Source: Verrucomicrobiota bacterium (GTDB lineage Bacteria; Chlamydiota; Chlamydiia; Chlamydiales; FEN-1388). From it: 5,728 nt of DNA. Below the pieces are notes generated by a model. It was not told the origin of the DNA. It saw only the letters and a program-made list of their open reading frames with translations, and searched no databases. The stretch is from assembly GCA_018239705.1 (NCBI GenBank), contig JAFEGS010000079.1, forward strand, positions 1-5,728, in the 5' to 3' direction. Position 1 is the stretch's first letter, and every line of letters begins with the position of its first letter. The position numbers and the translations under genes were made by a program. This document shows, piece after piece, positions 1-5,728 of this stretch.

Positions 1-1052
1 AGCGCTGCATGATGCGATTGGCTGCTATTGACCTGAGCCAATGTATTAGGAATCTGAGTAAATGCAGCGTTTGCAAAAGACAACGTAATTGCGCAGGCGC
101 TTGAGTAGTCTTTGAGTGCAAGGCATTCTGTTGCTACGTCAATAAAAAATTTTGTTAGCTCTATTCTTTGTTCAAATTCTTTCTGCATAAGGAGCGAATC
201 AATCACGTAGTTTGAGAGGAGGTTAAGCCGGGTGTTATAGGCGTCGATTGCAGGAGAGCCAAGGTGATAGTATTCCGGGAGAAACTCGTGAGGGCTAATA
301 GCGCTGTACAGCATTCTTTGCTCTATTCGAAGATCCTTTGCAACTATCTTTACAGCCTTCTTGTACGATTCGCTGTTTTTTGTAAGGGCAGAACTAAGAA
401 GTTGATCAAATCTTTTTATCTTTGTATTTGCAGCTTCAATTGGCGTACAGACCATGTCCGATCTAGAAGAAAGGGAGAGAAGGTATTCATACAGCTTTAA
501 GCTCTGTTTTTTGACAGATCTTTCGCTACTCTCCTTCGTATGAGCAATAATTTTTTCTATTTCCTGCTGAGCCTCGCTAATCAGAGGGCTGTTTTTATTC
601 TGCTTCAGCCAATAGAGGCAGAACTGCTGTAAAGTCAGTACTGTTTTGCTGGGAGGAGCTGTCTCTATTTTTGAAGAAATCAGAGAGAAGAGCTCACTGC
701 ACGGGATGACTGCTTCACCTGCTACGCAAAGAGCATACCATAGCCCATCTGCATTCATTTCTATCTCTTCGATCAAGCTGTTACTTCGATTATTTAGTAT
801 TGTTGTTTTTACACTTTCTATTGATAGATTAGACATGTTTTCAGTAATAGTATTAATCGAAGAGTCTATGGTTGGTAGGTTTGTGACGGGCGTATGGATT
901 TTCGGCTCTCGCAGCACAATTGACTTTCGTCTGAAGAGAGTTGCAGCCTTTTTATCTAAATGGGTGGAGGATTTCGTTTTTTCCTGAAGGGTATCGGTAG
1001 AAGAGCTAGAGCGATGGCCTTGATCGTGGACATTTGTTTCTGTAAGTTGCAT
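1..1052 (-). CDS. RasGEF (CDC25-homology) domain protein, 3' end missing; putative secreted effector
   Basis: The frame is open for 350 codons from an ATG at 1052-1050 and runs off the left edge, so the C-terminus is missing. A GGAG ribosome binding site (1060-1063, complement) lies 7 nt before the start. Residues 1-90 are Ser/Thr-rich, low in hydrophobics and probably disordered. Residues about 91-170 are helical and resemble a RasGEF N-terminal (REM) module; this is tentative. Residues about 232-340 read as a RasGEF domain: the IVAKDLRIEQRMLYSAISPHE segment followed by FL matches the block where RasGEFs have LTLLE-x-LF-x-I-x-P-x-EL; NTRLNLLSNYV matches the 'fN-x-ls-x-wv' block; EQRIELTKFFIDVATECLAL matches the 'Ra-x-I-x-kfI-x-iA-x-x-c-x-x-L' block. 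RasGEFs eject GDP from Ras-family GTPases, which bacteria lack, so a host target is inferred. The helical hairpin that opens the Ras switch would lie outside the window, so activity cannot be judged. No signal peptide or membrane segment is visible; a type III or IV secreted effector is an inference. The domain call is strong, the effector role moderate. Confidence 0.85.
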   Translation of the reverse strand, partial: MQLTETNVHDQGHRSSSSTDTLQEKTKSSTHLDKKAATLFRRKSIVLREPKIHTPVTNLPTIDSSINTITENMSNLSIESVKTTILNNRSNSLIEEIEMNADGLWYALCVAGEAVIPCSELFSLISSKIETAPPSKTVLTLQQFCLYWLKQNKNSPLISEAQQEIEKIIAHTKESSERSVKKQSLKLYEYLLSLSSRSDMVCTPIEAANTKIKRFDQLLSSALTKNSESYKKAVKIVAKDLRIEQRMLYSAISPHEFLPEYYHLGSPAIDAYNTRLNLLSNYVIDSLLMQKEFEQRIELTKFFIDVATECLALKDYSSACAITLSFANAAFTQIPNTLAQVNSSQSHHAA

Positions 1053-1063
1053 TTGTACACTCC

Positions 1064-1100
1064 ATGTATAATCATTTTTATCATAAAAATGATTATACAT
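1064..1100. repeat. Perfect 17-bp inverted repeat with 3-nt centre (candidate operator)
   Basis: The left arm ATGTATAATCATTTTTA (1064-1080) is the exact reverse complement of the right arm at 1084-1100, separated by TCA. It lies in the divergent gap between the RasGEF gene (minus) and the FN3-like gene (plus). Each arm contains TATAAT reading inward (1067-1072 plus, 1092-1097 minus), so the palindrome covers the likely RasGEF -10 element. It is AT-rich, lacks a GC stem followed by a U-run, and sits upstream of both genes, so an intrinsic terminator is unlikely. A binding site for a dimeric regulator is the simplest reading. A small mobile-element remnant or an RNA hairpin in the RasGEF leader is possible. 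Confidence 0.8.
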
Positions 1101-1121
1101 GATGCTTATAATTTGAATCAA
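1092..1121 (-). promoter_or_regulatory. Candidate sigma70-type promoter of the RasGEF gene
   Basis: On the minus strand, TTGATT (1121-1116) is followed after 18 bp by a perfect TATAAT (1097-1092). Transcription would start near 1085, giving a leader of about 33 nt before the GGAG ribosome site and the ATG at 1052. The -10 element lies inside the right arm of the 17-bp inverted repeat, so a protein bound there would be expected to block this promoter. AT-rich DNA yields such matches by chance; the spacing and position are what support it. Confidence 0.5.
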
Positions 1122-1167
1122 ATATTTTTTAAAATGGCTATTTTGACAATGCCACGGTACAATTACT

Positions 1168-1395
1168 ATGGGGAAGGAAATCGTCCATAAACTCTCTTGG
1201 GAGCCAAGCAGCGATCCTAAAGTGGAAGGATATCGGCTCTATCAAAATGGCGAGCTCATAGATGTATTACCTGTAGGAAGCTGCGGTGTCCGTCTCTACT
1301 GCCGCTGCCCTCATGAGCGCTATGTCTATTCGATAGTGAGCTTTTATGCAAACCGCGTTGAGAGCGAGCTCGTACTAGTTATTTTGCCAAAATAA
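1168..1395 (+). CDS. Small stand-alone fibronectin type III-like protein (75 aa)
   Basis: The 75-residue product is almost entirely one FN3-like beta-sandwich. LSWEPSSDPKVEGYRLYQNG (residues 9-28) matches the usual 'LsW-x-ps-x-Dp-x-v-x-GY-x-vYrnG' A-C strand pattern, and YVYSIVSFYANRVESE matches the 'Y-x-v-x-A-x-n-x-x-x-eS' F-G strands. At 75 residues it is slightly short for FN3 (usually 85-95). FN3 modules mediate protein contacts; there is no catalytic motif, signal peptide or membrane segment. An in-frame TGA at 1144 and the lack of any other start before the domain make ATG 1168 the only sensible start, but no Shine-Dalgarno sequence precedes it. It diverges from the RasGEF gene across the inverted repeat. 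It could be a real small protein or the relic of a larger multi-FN3 protein. The partner is unknown. Confidence 0.6.
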   Translation: MGKEIVHKLSWEPSSDPKVEGYRLYQNGELIDVLPVGSCGVRLYCRCPHERYVYSIVSFYANRVESELVLVILPK

Positions 1396-1483
1396 AAGGT
1401 AGAGAAGAGGCTTTTCGTTGCTTACAAGTGTAAAATCAAACTTTTATCATTATATGTAGTTTGTGAAGAAAAAAATAAATATA

Positions 1484-1492
1484 TGGTACAAT
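1484..1492 (+). promoter_or_regulatory. Extended -10 promoter of the kinase gene
   Basis: TG-G-TACAAT (TG at 1484-1485, -10 hexamer 1487-1492) is a good extended -10 element. A TTGTGA lies upstream at 1461-1466, but its 20-bp spacing is too long for a standard -35, as extended -10 promoters can tolerate. Transcription would start near 1499, giving a leader of about 50 nt. The rest of the 153-bp gap from 1396 is AT-rich; I see no small gene in it and no convincing terminator for the FN3-like gene. The leader holds two ATTAAT hexamers three bases apart (1509-1523), of unknown meaning. Confidence 0.45.
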
Positions 1493-1548
1493 AAAGCTGT
1501 GTGCTGTTATTAATCATATTAATATCGAATTTAAACTAGGTATTAACT

Positions 1549-3252
1549 ATGGGCGCTGGAGAAACAATCCGAGCTGCTGGTCAATCAATCTGGACACAAA
1601 GTGGTGAGTTAAAAAAGTCGCGTTCAGATACAGCAAAGACTCGAATTTTATTAGGCAGTGGTAAAGATACTAGGCTAGCAATAGTAATTGCTAAATCGGA
1701 TCACTCTTCCGTAGTGCAAGCCATTAAATCTAAGTTAACGAGAGTTTCTTTAGAGGTGGAAGCCGCAGCTGGGCCTACTACTGTAGAAGTTAATATTGGA
1801 AGTTTGGCAAAACGTATAAATATTAGTTTCAGAAAAATAATTATATCGTCAATTAAAGGAAATTTAAGCGAAGTAGTAAAAAATAGAGCGAGAGAGATTG
1901 AAGAAGAATTCTCAGTAAATGATCAAATTTATGATTCAGCACAGACAGTCGCCAAGGAATCTAATTTGTCCGAAACCGAATCAGAGCACCTTGCAAGCCA
2001 AGCAGTCAAGACAGCAAGGAAAGGAGATAAACTAGCAAAAGGATTTCTTTTAGATGTTGGAAATAAACAATTTTTTGCGCAACTGAATTCGGCGCATCCC
2101 TTAGTCATAATGAGCTGTGATTTTAAAGCGAAACCCTTAGGCGAAGGATCTTTTGGGGAGGTCTTTGCTGCAACTTTGTTAAGCCAGAATAATGCCAACA
2201 TCGTTGTGAAGTTTGCGAAGGCGGAAGGAGGGTTAGGGGCTGAGAGAGATGTTATGAACGAATATAACACGTTACGTGAAATTCATGCTAATGGACATAT
2301 TAGAGGAATTCAAAGACCCCCACTTCTTTTTGTGGATTTACGAACGCGAGGGCTTGGGATTGGCTATATTATATCTGCGTATGATTTTGATCTCCGAAAG
2401 GTTTCGAGTGGCGAAAAGCCATTATCAGAGGAACATGGTCTTCAGTGCTGTCAGGATTTAGTATCAGGACTCCTCCACCTTCATACTCAAAAGAGAGTAC
2501 ATGGTGATATAAAACCAGCCAATGCTTGTCTAGAGAATGGAGAGTTTGCTCTTGCCGATTTTGGAGGAGCTCGCACCCATGACAAGATTGATCTCCAGCA
2601 TCCTCTTGGAGTCATTACAAAAGAATATACCTCTGATGAGGACATAGAGAGAGATCGCGCTATATCACAACAATATCGACTTCACCTTGTAGCTAGCAAG
2701 CAGATCACTGATCCTATCAAAATAATCGATGTTCTGGGTGATGCTTACCTAAACCCTAATACCCCACAAGATGTGAAAGATGAAATCAAACCACTTTTAG
2801 AGTATTTATTTAGCCAGCAAATGGACAAGGTGGATTTTGAATTCTGGCTTAAAGATGAAAATCAGAAATCAGCCGATGAAAAAATATTAGCTAAGTTGGT
2901 TTATCCGCTTGGTTTTGATCAACCACAAGAAAAAATACCAAATAAACCAGATGTAGATCTTTCCAGACACCTTCTTTCTGAAATGGATCTTGCAAGTTTA
3001 AAAAAAGAGGCTATTTTGCTCAATGAACAGCATGACGTGTACTCTTTAGGGATAACTCTTACTCAAGTTCTGGCACCAAATGCAGAATTTAGCGATAAAA
3101 TTCAAATAATTTCGCAGAAATATGGTGATGACGTAGCAAAAACATTAAGTCAAATGTGTTCTCAGAAGGCTGAGGAACGACCACCTATAACTGAGGTCCC
3201 TTTAAACGTTTTCGAAAATAAAAGTAAATATTCACCCCCTGACGAGGTATAA
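1549..3252 (+). CDS. Eukaryotic-like Ser/Thr protein kinase with novel N-terminal half and large C-lobe insert
   Basis: This 567-residue protein should phosphorylate Ser/Thr in a host or bacterial substrate. Residues 1-185 match no family I recognise; about 100-165 look helical and charged. The kinase domain spans about 190-555. It has a Gly-rich loop LGEGSFGEV (197-205), ATP-anchoring Lys221 in IVVKF, likely helix-C Glu238, catalytic loop HGDIKPAN (Asp320, Lys322, Asn325), metal-binding DFG (337-339), F-helix Asp496 in HDVYSL and the late conserved Arg544. All core catalytic residues are present, so it is probably active. The catalytic loop has HGD instead of HRD, so it is a non-RD kinase. 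The APE region is degenerate (TKEYTSDED, 357-365), and about 125 extra residues (366-490) separate it from the F helix. No membrane segment is present, unlike PknB-type receptor kinases. A weak AGG lies 8 nt before ATG 1549. Reading frame and fold are certain; an effector role is inferred from the neighbours. Confidence 0.9.
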   Translation: MGAGETIRAAGQSIWTQSGELKKSRSDTAKTRILLGSGKDTRLAIVIAKSDHSSVVQAIKSKLTRVSLEVEAAAGPTTVEVNIGSLAKRINISFRKIIISSIKGNLSEVVKNRAREIEEEFSVNDQIYDSAQTVAKESNLSETESEHLASQAVKTARKGDKLAKGFLLDVGNKQFFAQLNSAHPLVIMSCDFKAKPLGEGSFGEVFAATLLSQNNANIVVKFAKAEGGLGAERDVMNEYNTLREIHANGHIRGIQRPPLLFVDLRTRGLGIGYIISAYDFDLRKVSSGEKPLSEEHGLQCCQDLVSGLLHLHTQKRVHGDIKPANACLENGEFALADFGGARTHDKIDLQHPLGVITKEYTSDEDIERDRAISQQYRLHLVASKQITDPIKIIDVLGDAYLNPNTPQDVKDEIKPLLEYLFSQQMDKVDFEFWLKDENQKSADEKILAKLVYPLGFDQPQEKIPNKPDVDLSRHLLSEMDLASLKKEAILLNEQHDVYSLGITLTQVLAPNAEFSDKIQIISQKYGDDVAKTLSQMCSQKAEERPPITEVPLNVFENKSKYSPPDEV

Positions 3253-3279
3253 TTTTTCCCTCTCGCAAACGACAGTGGA

Positions 3280-5106
3280 CTAGCCACAGGCTGCCTCAAG
3301 AGCCAGGTCGTACTCCTTCTTGACTCGTTCTATAGTGTCGTGAAGTTCTTCGAGTTCGGTAAAGAGGGTTTCAACGAGGTTTTGTTTTTCTTTAGCCGAC
3401 TTCGATAGCTCGCCAATCTGCCTGCCGCTTGCATCTTCAATCATTTTGTTATTGAGGCTTGTGACCTCTGCCTCGAGCTGGATGATCTGGTTTTCGATCA
3501 GGGTCTGCCGTGTAAGGAGCGGCTTTAGTGCGCGAGAGCGCTCTGTAGTAAGATCTGCGCGCCTCTTCTTGGCGTCCTTATAGGTCATCTCCTTTTTTGC
3601 CGGCTGCCTTTGGAGCTCGCCATCTTCTTCGCTCCATCCTCCCTTTTCCAAAAATTCGCTGTAGCTGCCTCTAAACAGCTCCTGCCTATGTTCTCGGAAG
3701 ACGAAGAGTTCAGTTGCCAAGCGATCAAGCACAAGCTCACTATGGGTCACGATGACGACGGCCCCGTCAAACTGCTCGAGAGCATCCATAAAGGCCTCTA
3801 GGGATTCCACGTCGAGGTGGTTTGTAGGCTCATCGAGGAGGAGGAGATTGCAGGGGCGGGCCAGGAGCTTTCCAAGGACCACTCTGCTTCGTTCACCACC
3901 TGAGAGCACGCCGATTTTTTTCTCCGCTCTGCTTTGTGTGAACATCATCTTGCCCGCAATTGAGCGCGCCTCCTGGATGGTCAGTTTGGGATTGGCCTGC
4001 TGGATCTCTTCCTCTACTGTCGCATCGAGGTTCAGGCGGTTGATGTGGCTCTGTCCAAAGTAGCCAATCTGCAGGTTGGAGCTCTCTGTCAGCAGGCCGG
4101 TGCTAGCCTCAAGCTCTTTGATGAGGAGCCTGAGAAAGGTCGATTTGCCCTTGCCATTTTTGCCAATCACACCTATGCGCGCGCCATTCTCAATTTCAAA
4201 GGAGAGGCCCGAGATAAGAGGGGAGTCGGTATAGGAAAAGGAGAGACCGCTTCCTTTTAAAATAATTTTTGACGCTATGGGTGCAGCAGGGAAGGTAAAG
4301 CTGAGGTTGGCAATTTCGCAGAGCGCCTCGAGTGCTGGAAGCTTGGCGAGGGCCTTTACCCGGCTCTGGGCCTGGCCTGCTTTACTGGCCTTTGCGCCAA
4401 ATCGTGTGATGAAGCTTTCCATCGCTTTACGCTTCTTGTCGAGTGTGGTACGAGTCTTCTCATACACCTCTTCTTCCTGGGCGATCTTATGGTAGAACTT
4501 TTCGCTCGGGCCTTCAACTTTTTTGGCTGTTTTCCTGTGTATGCCAATGGTGTGGGTGACGATGGAATCGAGAAACTCGCGATCGTGCGAGATGATGAGG
4601 AGCTCCCTATCCCAGTTTTGCAGGAACTGCCTGAGCCAGCGGATGGAGAGGATGTCGAGGTAGTTTGTCGGCTCATCCAAAAGCAGGCAGTCGGGCTCTG
4701 AGAGAAGCAGTTTGGTGAGGTGTATGCGCAGCTGATAGCCCCCGGAGAAGTCTTTCGGGGCTTTTTCGAGGTCTGCTTTTTGAAAGCCTAAGCCAAAGAG
4801 AATAGCCTCTGCCTTGTAGGTCATCTCCTTTTGCTCGGCAGGCAAGCCTAAGCAGGCCTCTTCAAGGACCGTTTTCTCTTTAAAATCGATGTGCTGGCTT
4901 AAATAGCCGAGGCGATACTGCTTTGGAATGGTGATGGTGCCGCTGTCGGGTTCTTCGAGGCCGCAGATAAGGCGAAAGAGCGTTGTCTTGCCGGCGCCGT
5001 TACGCCCCACAAGGCCGCATTTCTCATGTTTGCCTATGAATGTGTCGATGCCGTCCAGGATCTGGTCAGCGCCGTAGGCCTTAACTATCTTTTCGAGTTT
5101 AATCAT
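3280..5106 (-). CDS. ABC-F family ATPase, YheS-like (ribosome-associated)
   Basis: This 608-residue soluble protein has two ABC ATPase domains in one chain and no membrane segments. Domain 1 has Walker A GRNGAGKT (34-41), signature FSGGYQ (120-125), Walker B LLLDEPTN (141-148) and switch His174. Domain 2 has Walker A GKNGKGKS (315-322), signature LSGGE (401-405), Walker B LLLLDEPTN (421-429) and His455. The region between the domains (about 200-260) is charged and helical and ends in AKASKAGQAQSRVKAL, the typical ABC-F linker. Residues about 505-605 are charged with heptad-like leucines, a C-terminal coiled coil as in YheS and Uup. Length and layout match E. coli YheS. ABC-F proteins bind the ribosomal E site and relieve translation problems; a few give antibiotic resistance, which cannot be deduced here. 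The second-domain switch reads THS rather than SHD, but its His is kept. An in-frame TAG at 5112-5110 makes ATG 5106 the first possible start. It converges on the kinase gene and is clearly GC-richer. Confidence 0.95.
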   Translation of the reverse strand: MIKLEKIVKAYGADQILDGIDTFIGKHEKCGLVGRNGAGKTTLFRLICGLEEPDSGTITIPKQYRLGYLSQHIDFKEKTVLEEACLGLPAEQKEMTYKAEAILFGLGFQKADLEKAPKDFSGGYQLRIHLTKLLLSEPDCLLLDEPTNYLDILSIRWLRQFLQNWDRELLIISHDREFLDSIVTHTIGIHRKTAKKVEGPSEKFYHKIAQEEEVYEKTRTTLDKKRKAMESFITRFGAKASKAGQAQSRVKALAKLPALEALCEIANLSFTFPAAPIASKIILKGSGLSFSYTDSPLISGLSFEIENGARIGVIGKNGKGKSTFLRLLIKELEASTGLLTESSNLQIGYFGQSHINRLNLDATVEEEIQQANPKLTIQEARSIAGKMMFTQSRAEKKIGVLSGGERSRVVLGKLLARPCNLLLLDEPTNHLDVESLEAFMDALEQFDGAVVIVTHSELVLDRLATELFVFREHRQELFRGSYSEFLEKGGWSEEDGELQRQPAKKEMTYKDAKKRRADLTTERSRALKPLLTRQTLIENQIIQLEAEVTSLNNKMIEDASGRQIGELSKSAKEKQNLVETLFTELEELHDTIERVKKEYDLALEAACG

Positions 5107-5116
5107 AAGCTAAAAA

Positions 5117-5122
5117 ATTATA
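5117..5122 (-). promoter_or_regulatory. Perfect -10 element of the ABC-F gene, implying a near-leaderless mRNA
   Basis: TATAAT reads on the minus strand at 5122-5117, only 10 bp before the ATG at 5106. Transcription from it would start around 5110, leaving a leader of a few bases with no room for a ribosome binding site, and none is seen. No good -35 lies 16-18 bp upstream. Either the mRNA is nearly leaderless or the true promoter lies further up, inside the 72-bp divergent gap or the neighbouring gene. Confidence 0.4.
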
Positions 5123-5140
5123 GAAAAAATCATCTTTTTA

Positions 5141-5149
5141 TGGTATCCT
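5141..5149 (+). promoter_or_regulatory. Candidate extended -10 promoter of the PI-kinase-like gene
   Basis: TG-G-TATCCT (TG at 5141-5142, hexamer 5144-5149) is laid out like the extended -10 before the kinase gene. Transcription would start near 5156, leaving about 23 nt before ATG 5179, enough for the AGGGAG ribosome site at 5169-5174. The hexamer is imperfect and no clear -35 is present. Confidence 0.35.
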
Positions 5150-5178
5150 TTTGCCTCAATTTAAATTTAGGGAGCCGC

Positions 5179-5728
5179 ATGGAAGTAGAATGTACCTCTT
5201 CCTATCCATATGAAAATGAAATTTTTATGTGGCATGATCATAGTCCTGAAAAACAGAAAATAAGGTCATTTGACGATGAGAACTCCGGCGGATCTCCCAT
5301 AAAAATAAGGAAAATCGAAGCAAAAACTGGCCTTTCTCCTGAGTTTAAAGGCCTCTCGGTCGCAAATGGCAGCCGCTCCCGCCCCTCAAGTGCAAAAAGA
5401 TCACTCTTGACCGACCTTGATGCTGTTACACATAGCCTGCCCGATCCATTTTGTTCCCTTATTGAAGATTGCAAAAAGGCGCTCTCTCGCTCTCTCGATG
5501 GTTCGCGCGCCTTAGAGGAGAGAATGCAGTTTCTCCCCAAACTGGCAAGCCCCGGTACGGCATCCGGGAGCTATATTACCTATTCTACCGATAAAGTACC
5601 TGCTCTGGTTGTAAAGCCTACAAATCAAGAGGCGGGAGCTGTCGACTGTCCAGGAGGAAAAGGCGGGGTAAAACCGGGCATTGAGCCGGGCGAATCGGCC
5701 ATTAGAGAGCTGCTTGCAAGAAAGGTGC
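5179..5728 (+). CDS. PI3/PI4-kinase-like domain protein, 3' end missing; putative effector
   Basis: The frame is open for 183 codons and runs off the right edge. AGGGAG (5169-5174) lies 4 nt before ATG 5179. An in-frame ATG at 5140 has no ribosome site and overlaps the likely promoter, so 5179 is preferred. Residues 1-120 are polar and Ser-rich with no recognised domain, possibly carrying a secretion signal. Residues about 126-183 resemble the start of the PI3/PI4-kinase fold as in type II PI 4-kinases and plant PI4K-gamma: GTASGSYITY (126-135) matches the 'G-x-x-G-x-Y' nucleotide loop, LVVKPTNQEAGA (143-154) matches 'a-x-v-KP-x-deE' with Lys146 as likely ATP-binding residue, and PGESAIRELLARKV (170-183) matches 'GE-x-x-x-REvaAyll'. 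Such an enzyme would phosphorylate host phosphoinositides, but some members of this fold modify proteins instead. The catalytic DRH-like and DNG-like motifs lie beyond the window, so activity and substrate are open. Confidence 0.6.
   Translation, partial: MEVECTSSYPYENEIFMWHDHSPEKQKIRSFDDENSGGSPIKIRKIEAKTGLSPEFKGLSVANGSRSRPSSAKRSLLTDLDAVTHSLPDPFCSLIEDCKKALSRSLDGSRALEERMQFLPKLASPGTASGSYITYSTDKVPALVVKPTNQEAGAVDCPGGKGGVKPGIEPGESAIRELLARKV

Noticed and set aside
1143..1169. TTGACA (1143-1148) with TACAAT (1158-1163) or TACTAT (1164-1169) as the FN3-gene promoter
   Set aside because: The spacers are 9 and 15 bp, and transcription would start at or after the ATG at 1168, so neither pairing fits this gene.
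646..1190. Plus-strand open frames at 646-987 and 960-1190
   Set aside because: They lie opposite the RasGEF reading frame, which is continuous and shows domain motifs; the second also crosses the palindrome. Their products have no recognisable features.
1396..1430. Possible terminator hairpin after the FN3-like gene (AAAAG...CTTTT)
   Set aside because: The stem is only about 5 A/T-rich base pairs with a long loop and no proper T-run.
1929..2461. Minus-strand frame 1929-2270 and plus-strand frame 2276-2461 inside the kinase gene
   Set aside because: Both overlap conserved kinase motifs in the true frame and are shadows.
3253..3290. Bidirectional terminator between the convergent kinase and ABC-F genes
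   Set aside because: The only inverted repeat is GTGG/CCAC around 5 bases (3275-3287), overlapping the ABC-F stop codon and lacking a T-run on either side; too weak to call.
3610..4701. Several 60-106 codon frames across the ABC-F gene
   Set aside because: They are shadows of a gene with both ATPase domains fully intact in one frame.
5238..5540. Minus-strand 100-codon frame near the right edge
   Set aside because: It is antisense to the PI-kinase-like frame, which has a ribosome binding site and a recognisable C-terminal motif set.

Overview
The window looks like a piece of a chromosome from an intracellular, host-manipulating bacterium. Three of its five genes carry eukaryotic-type signalling folds: a Ras guanine-nucleotide exchange factor (RasGEF) domain, a Ser/Thr protein kinase domain, and the start of a phosphatidylinositol 3/4-kinase-like domain. 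This mix is typical of amoeba-associated bacteria. An environmental chlamydia (Parachlamydiales-like) is my first guess and a Legionella relative the second, but nothing here, such as an rRNA gene, fixes the taxon.

Layout. Positions 1-1052 (minus strand) encode the N-terminal 350 residues of a RasGEF protein that continues beyond the left edge. A 115-bp divergent gap (1053-1167) holds a perfect 17-bp inverted repeat that overlaps the likely RasGEF promoter. Positions 1168-1395 (plus) encode a 75-residue stand-alone fibronectin type III (FN3)-like protein. After a 153-bp AT-rich gap with an extended -10 promoter, 1549-3252 (plus) encodes a 567-residue kinase with a novel N-terminal half and a large insert in its C-lobe. 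It converges, with 27 bp between, on an ABC-F ATPase of the YheS type (3280-5106, minus), the only housekeeping-type gene. A 72-bp divergent gap follows, and 5179-5728 (plus) encodes the first 183 residues of a protein whose last ~60 visible residues resemble the nucleotide-binding lobe of PI3/PI4 kinases. No gene-free stretch exceeds 300 bp, and I see no rRNA, tRNA, insertion sequence or CRISPR array.

How the genes may work together. The ABC-F protein probably acts on the bacterium's own ribosomes. The RasGEF, kinase and PI-kinase-like proteins are best explained as secreted effectors acting on host small GTPases, host proteins and host phosphoinositides. No two of them form a clear operon, and each has its own plausible promoter, so this is a neighbourhood of effector-like genes rather than a demonstrated pathway. 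Base composition shifts sharply: much of the kinase gene is AT-rich while the ABC-F gene is GC-richer, which fits separate origins.
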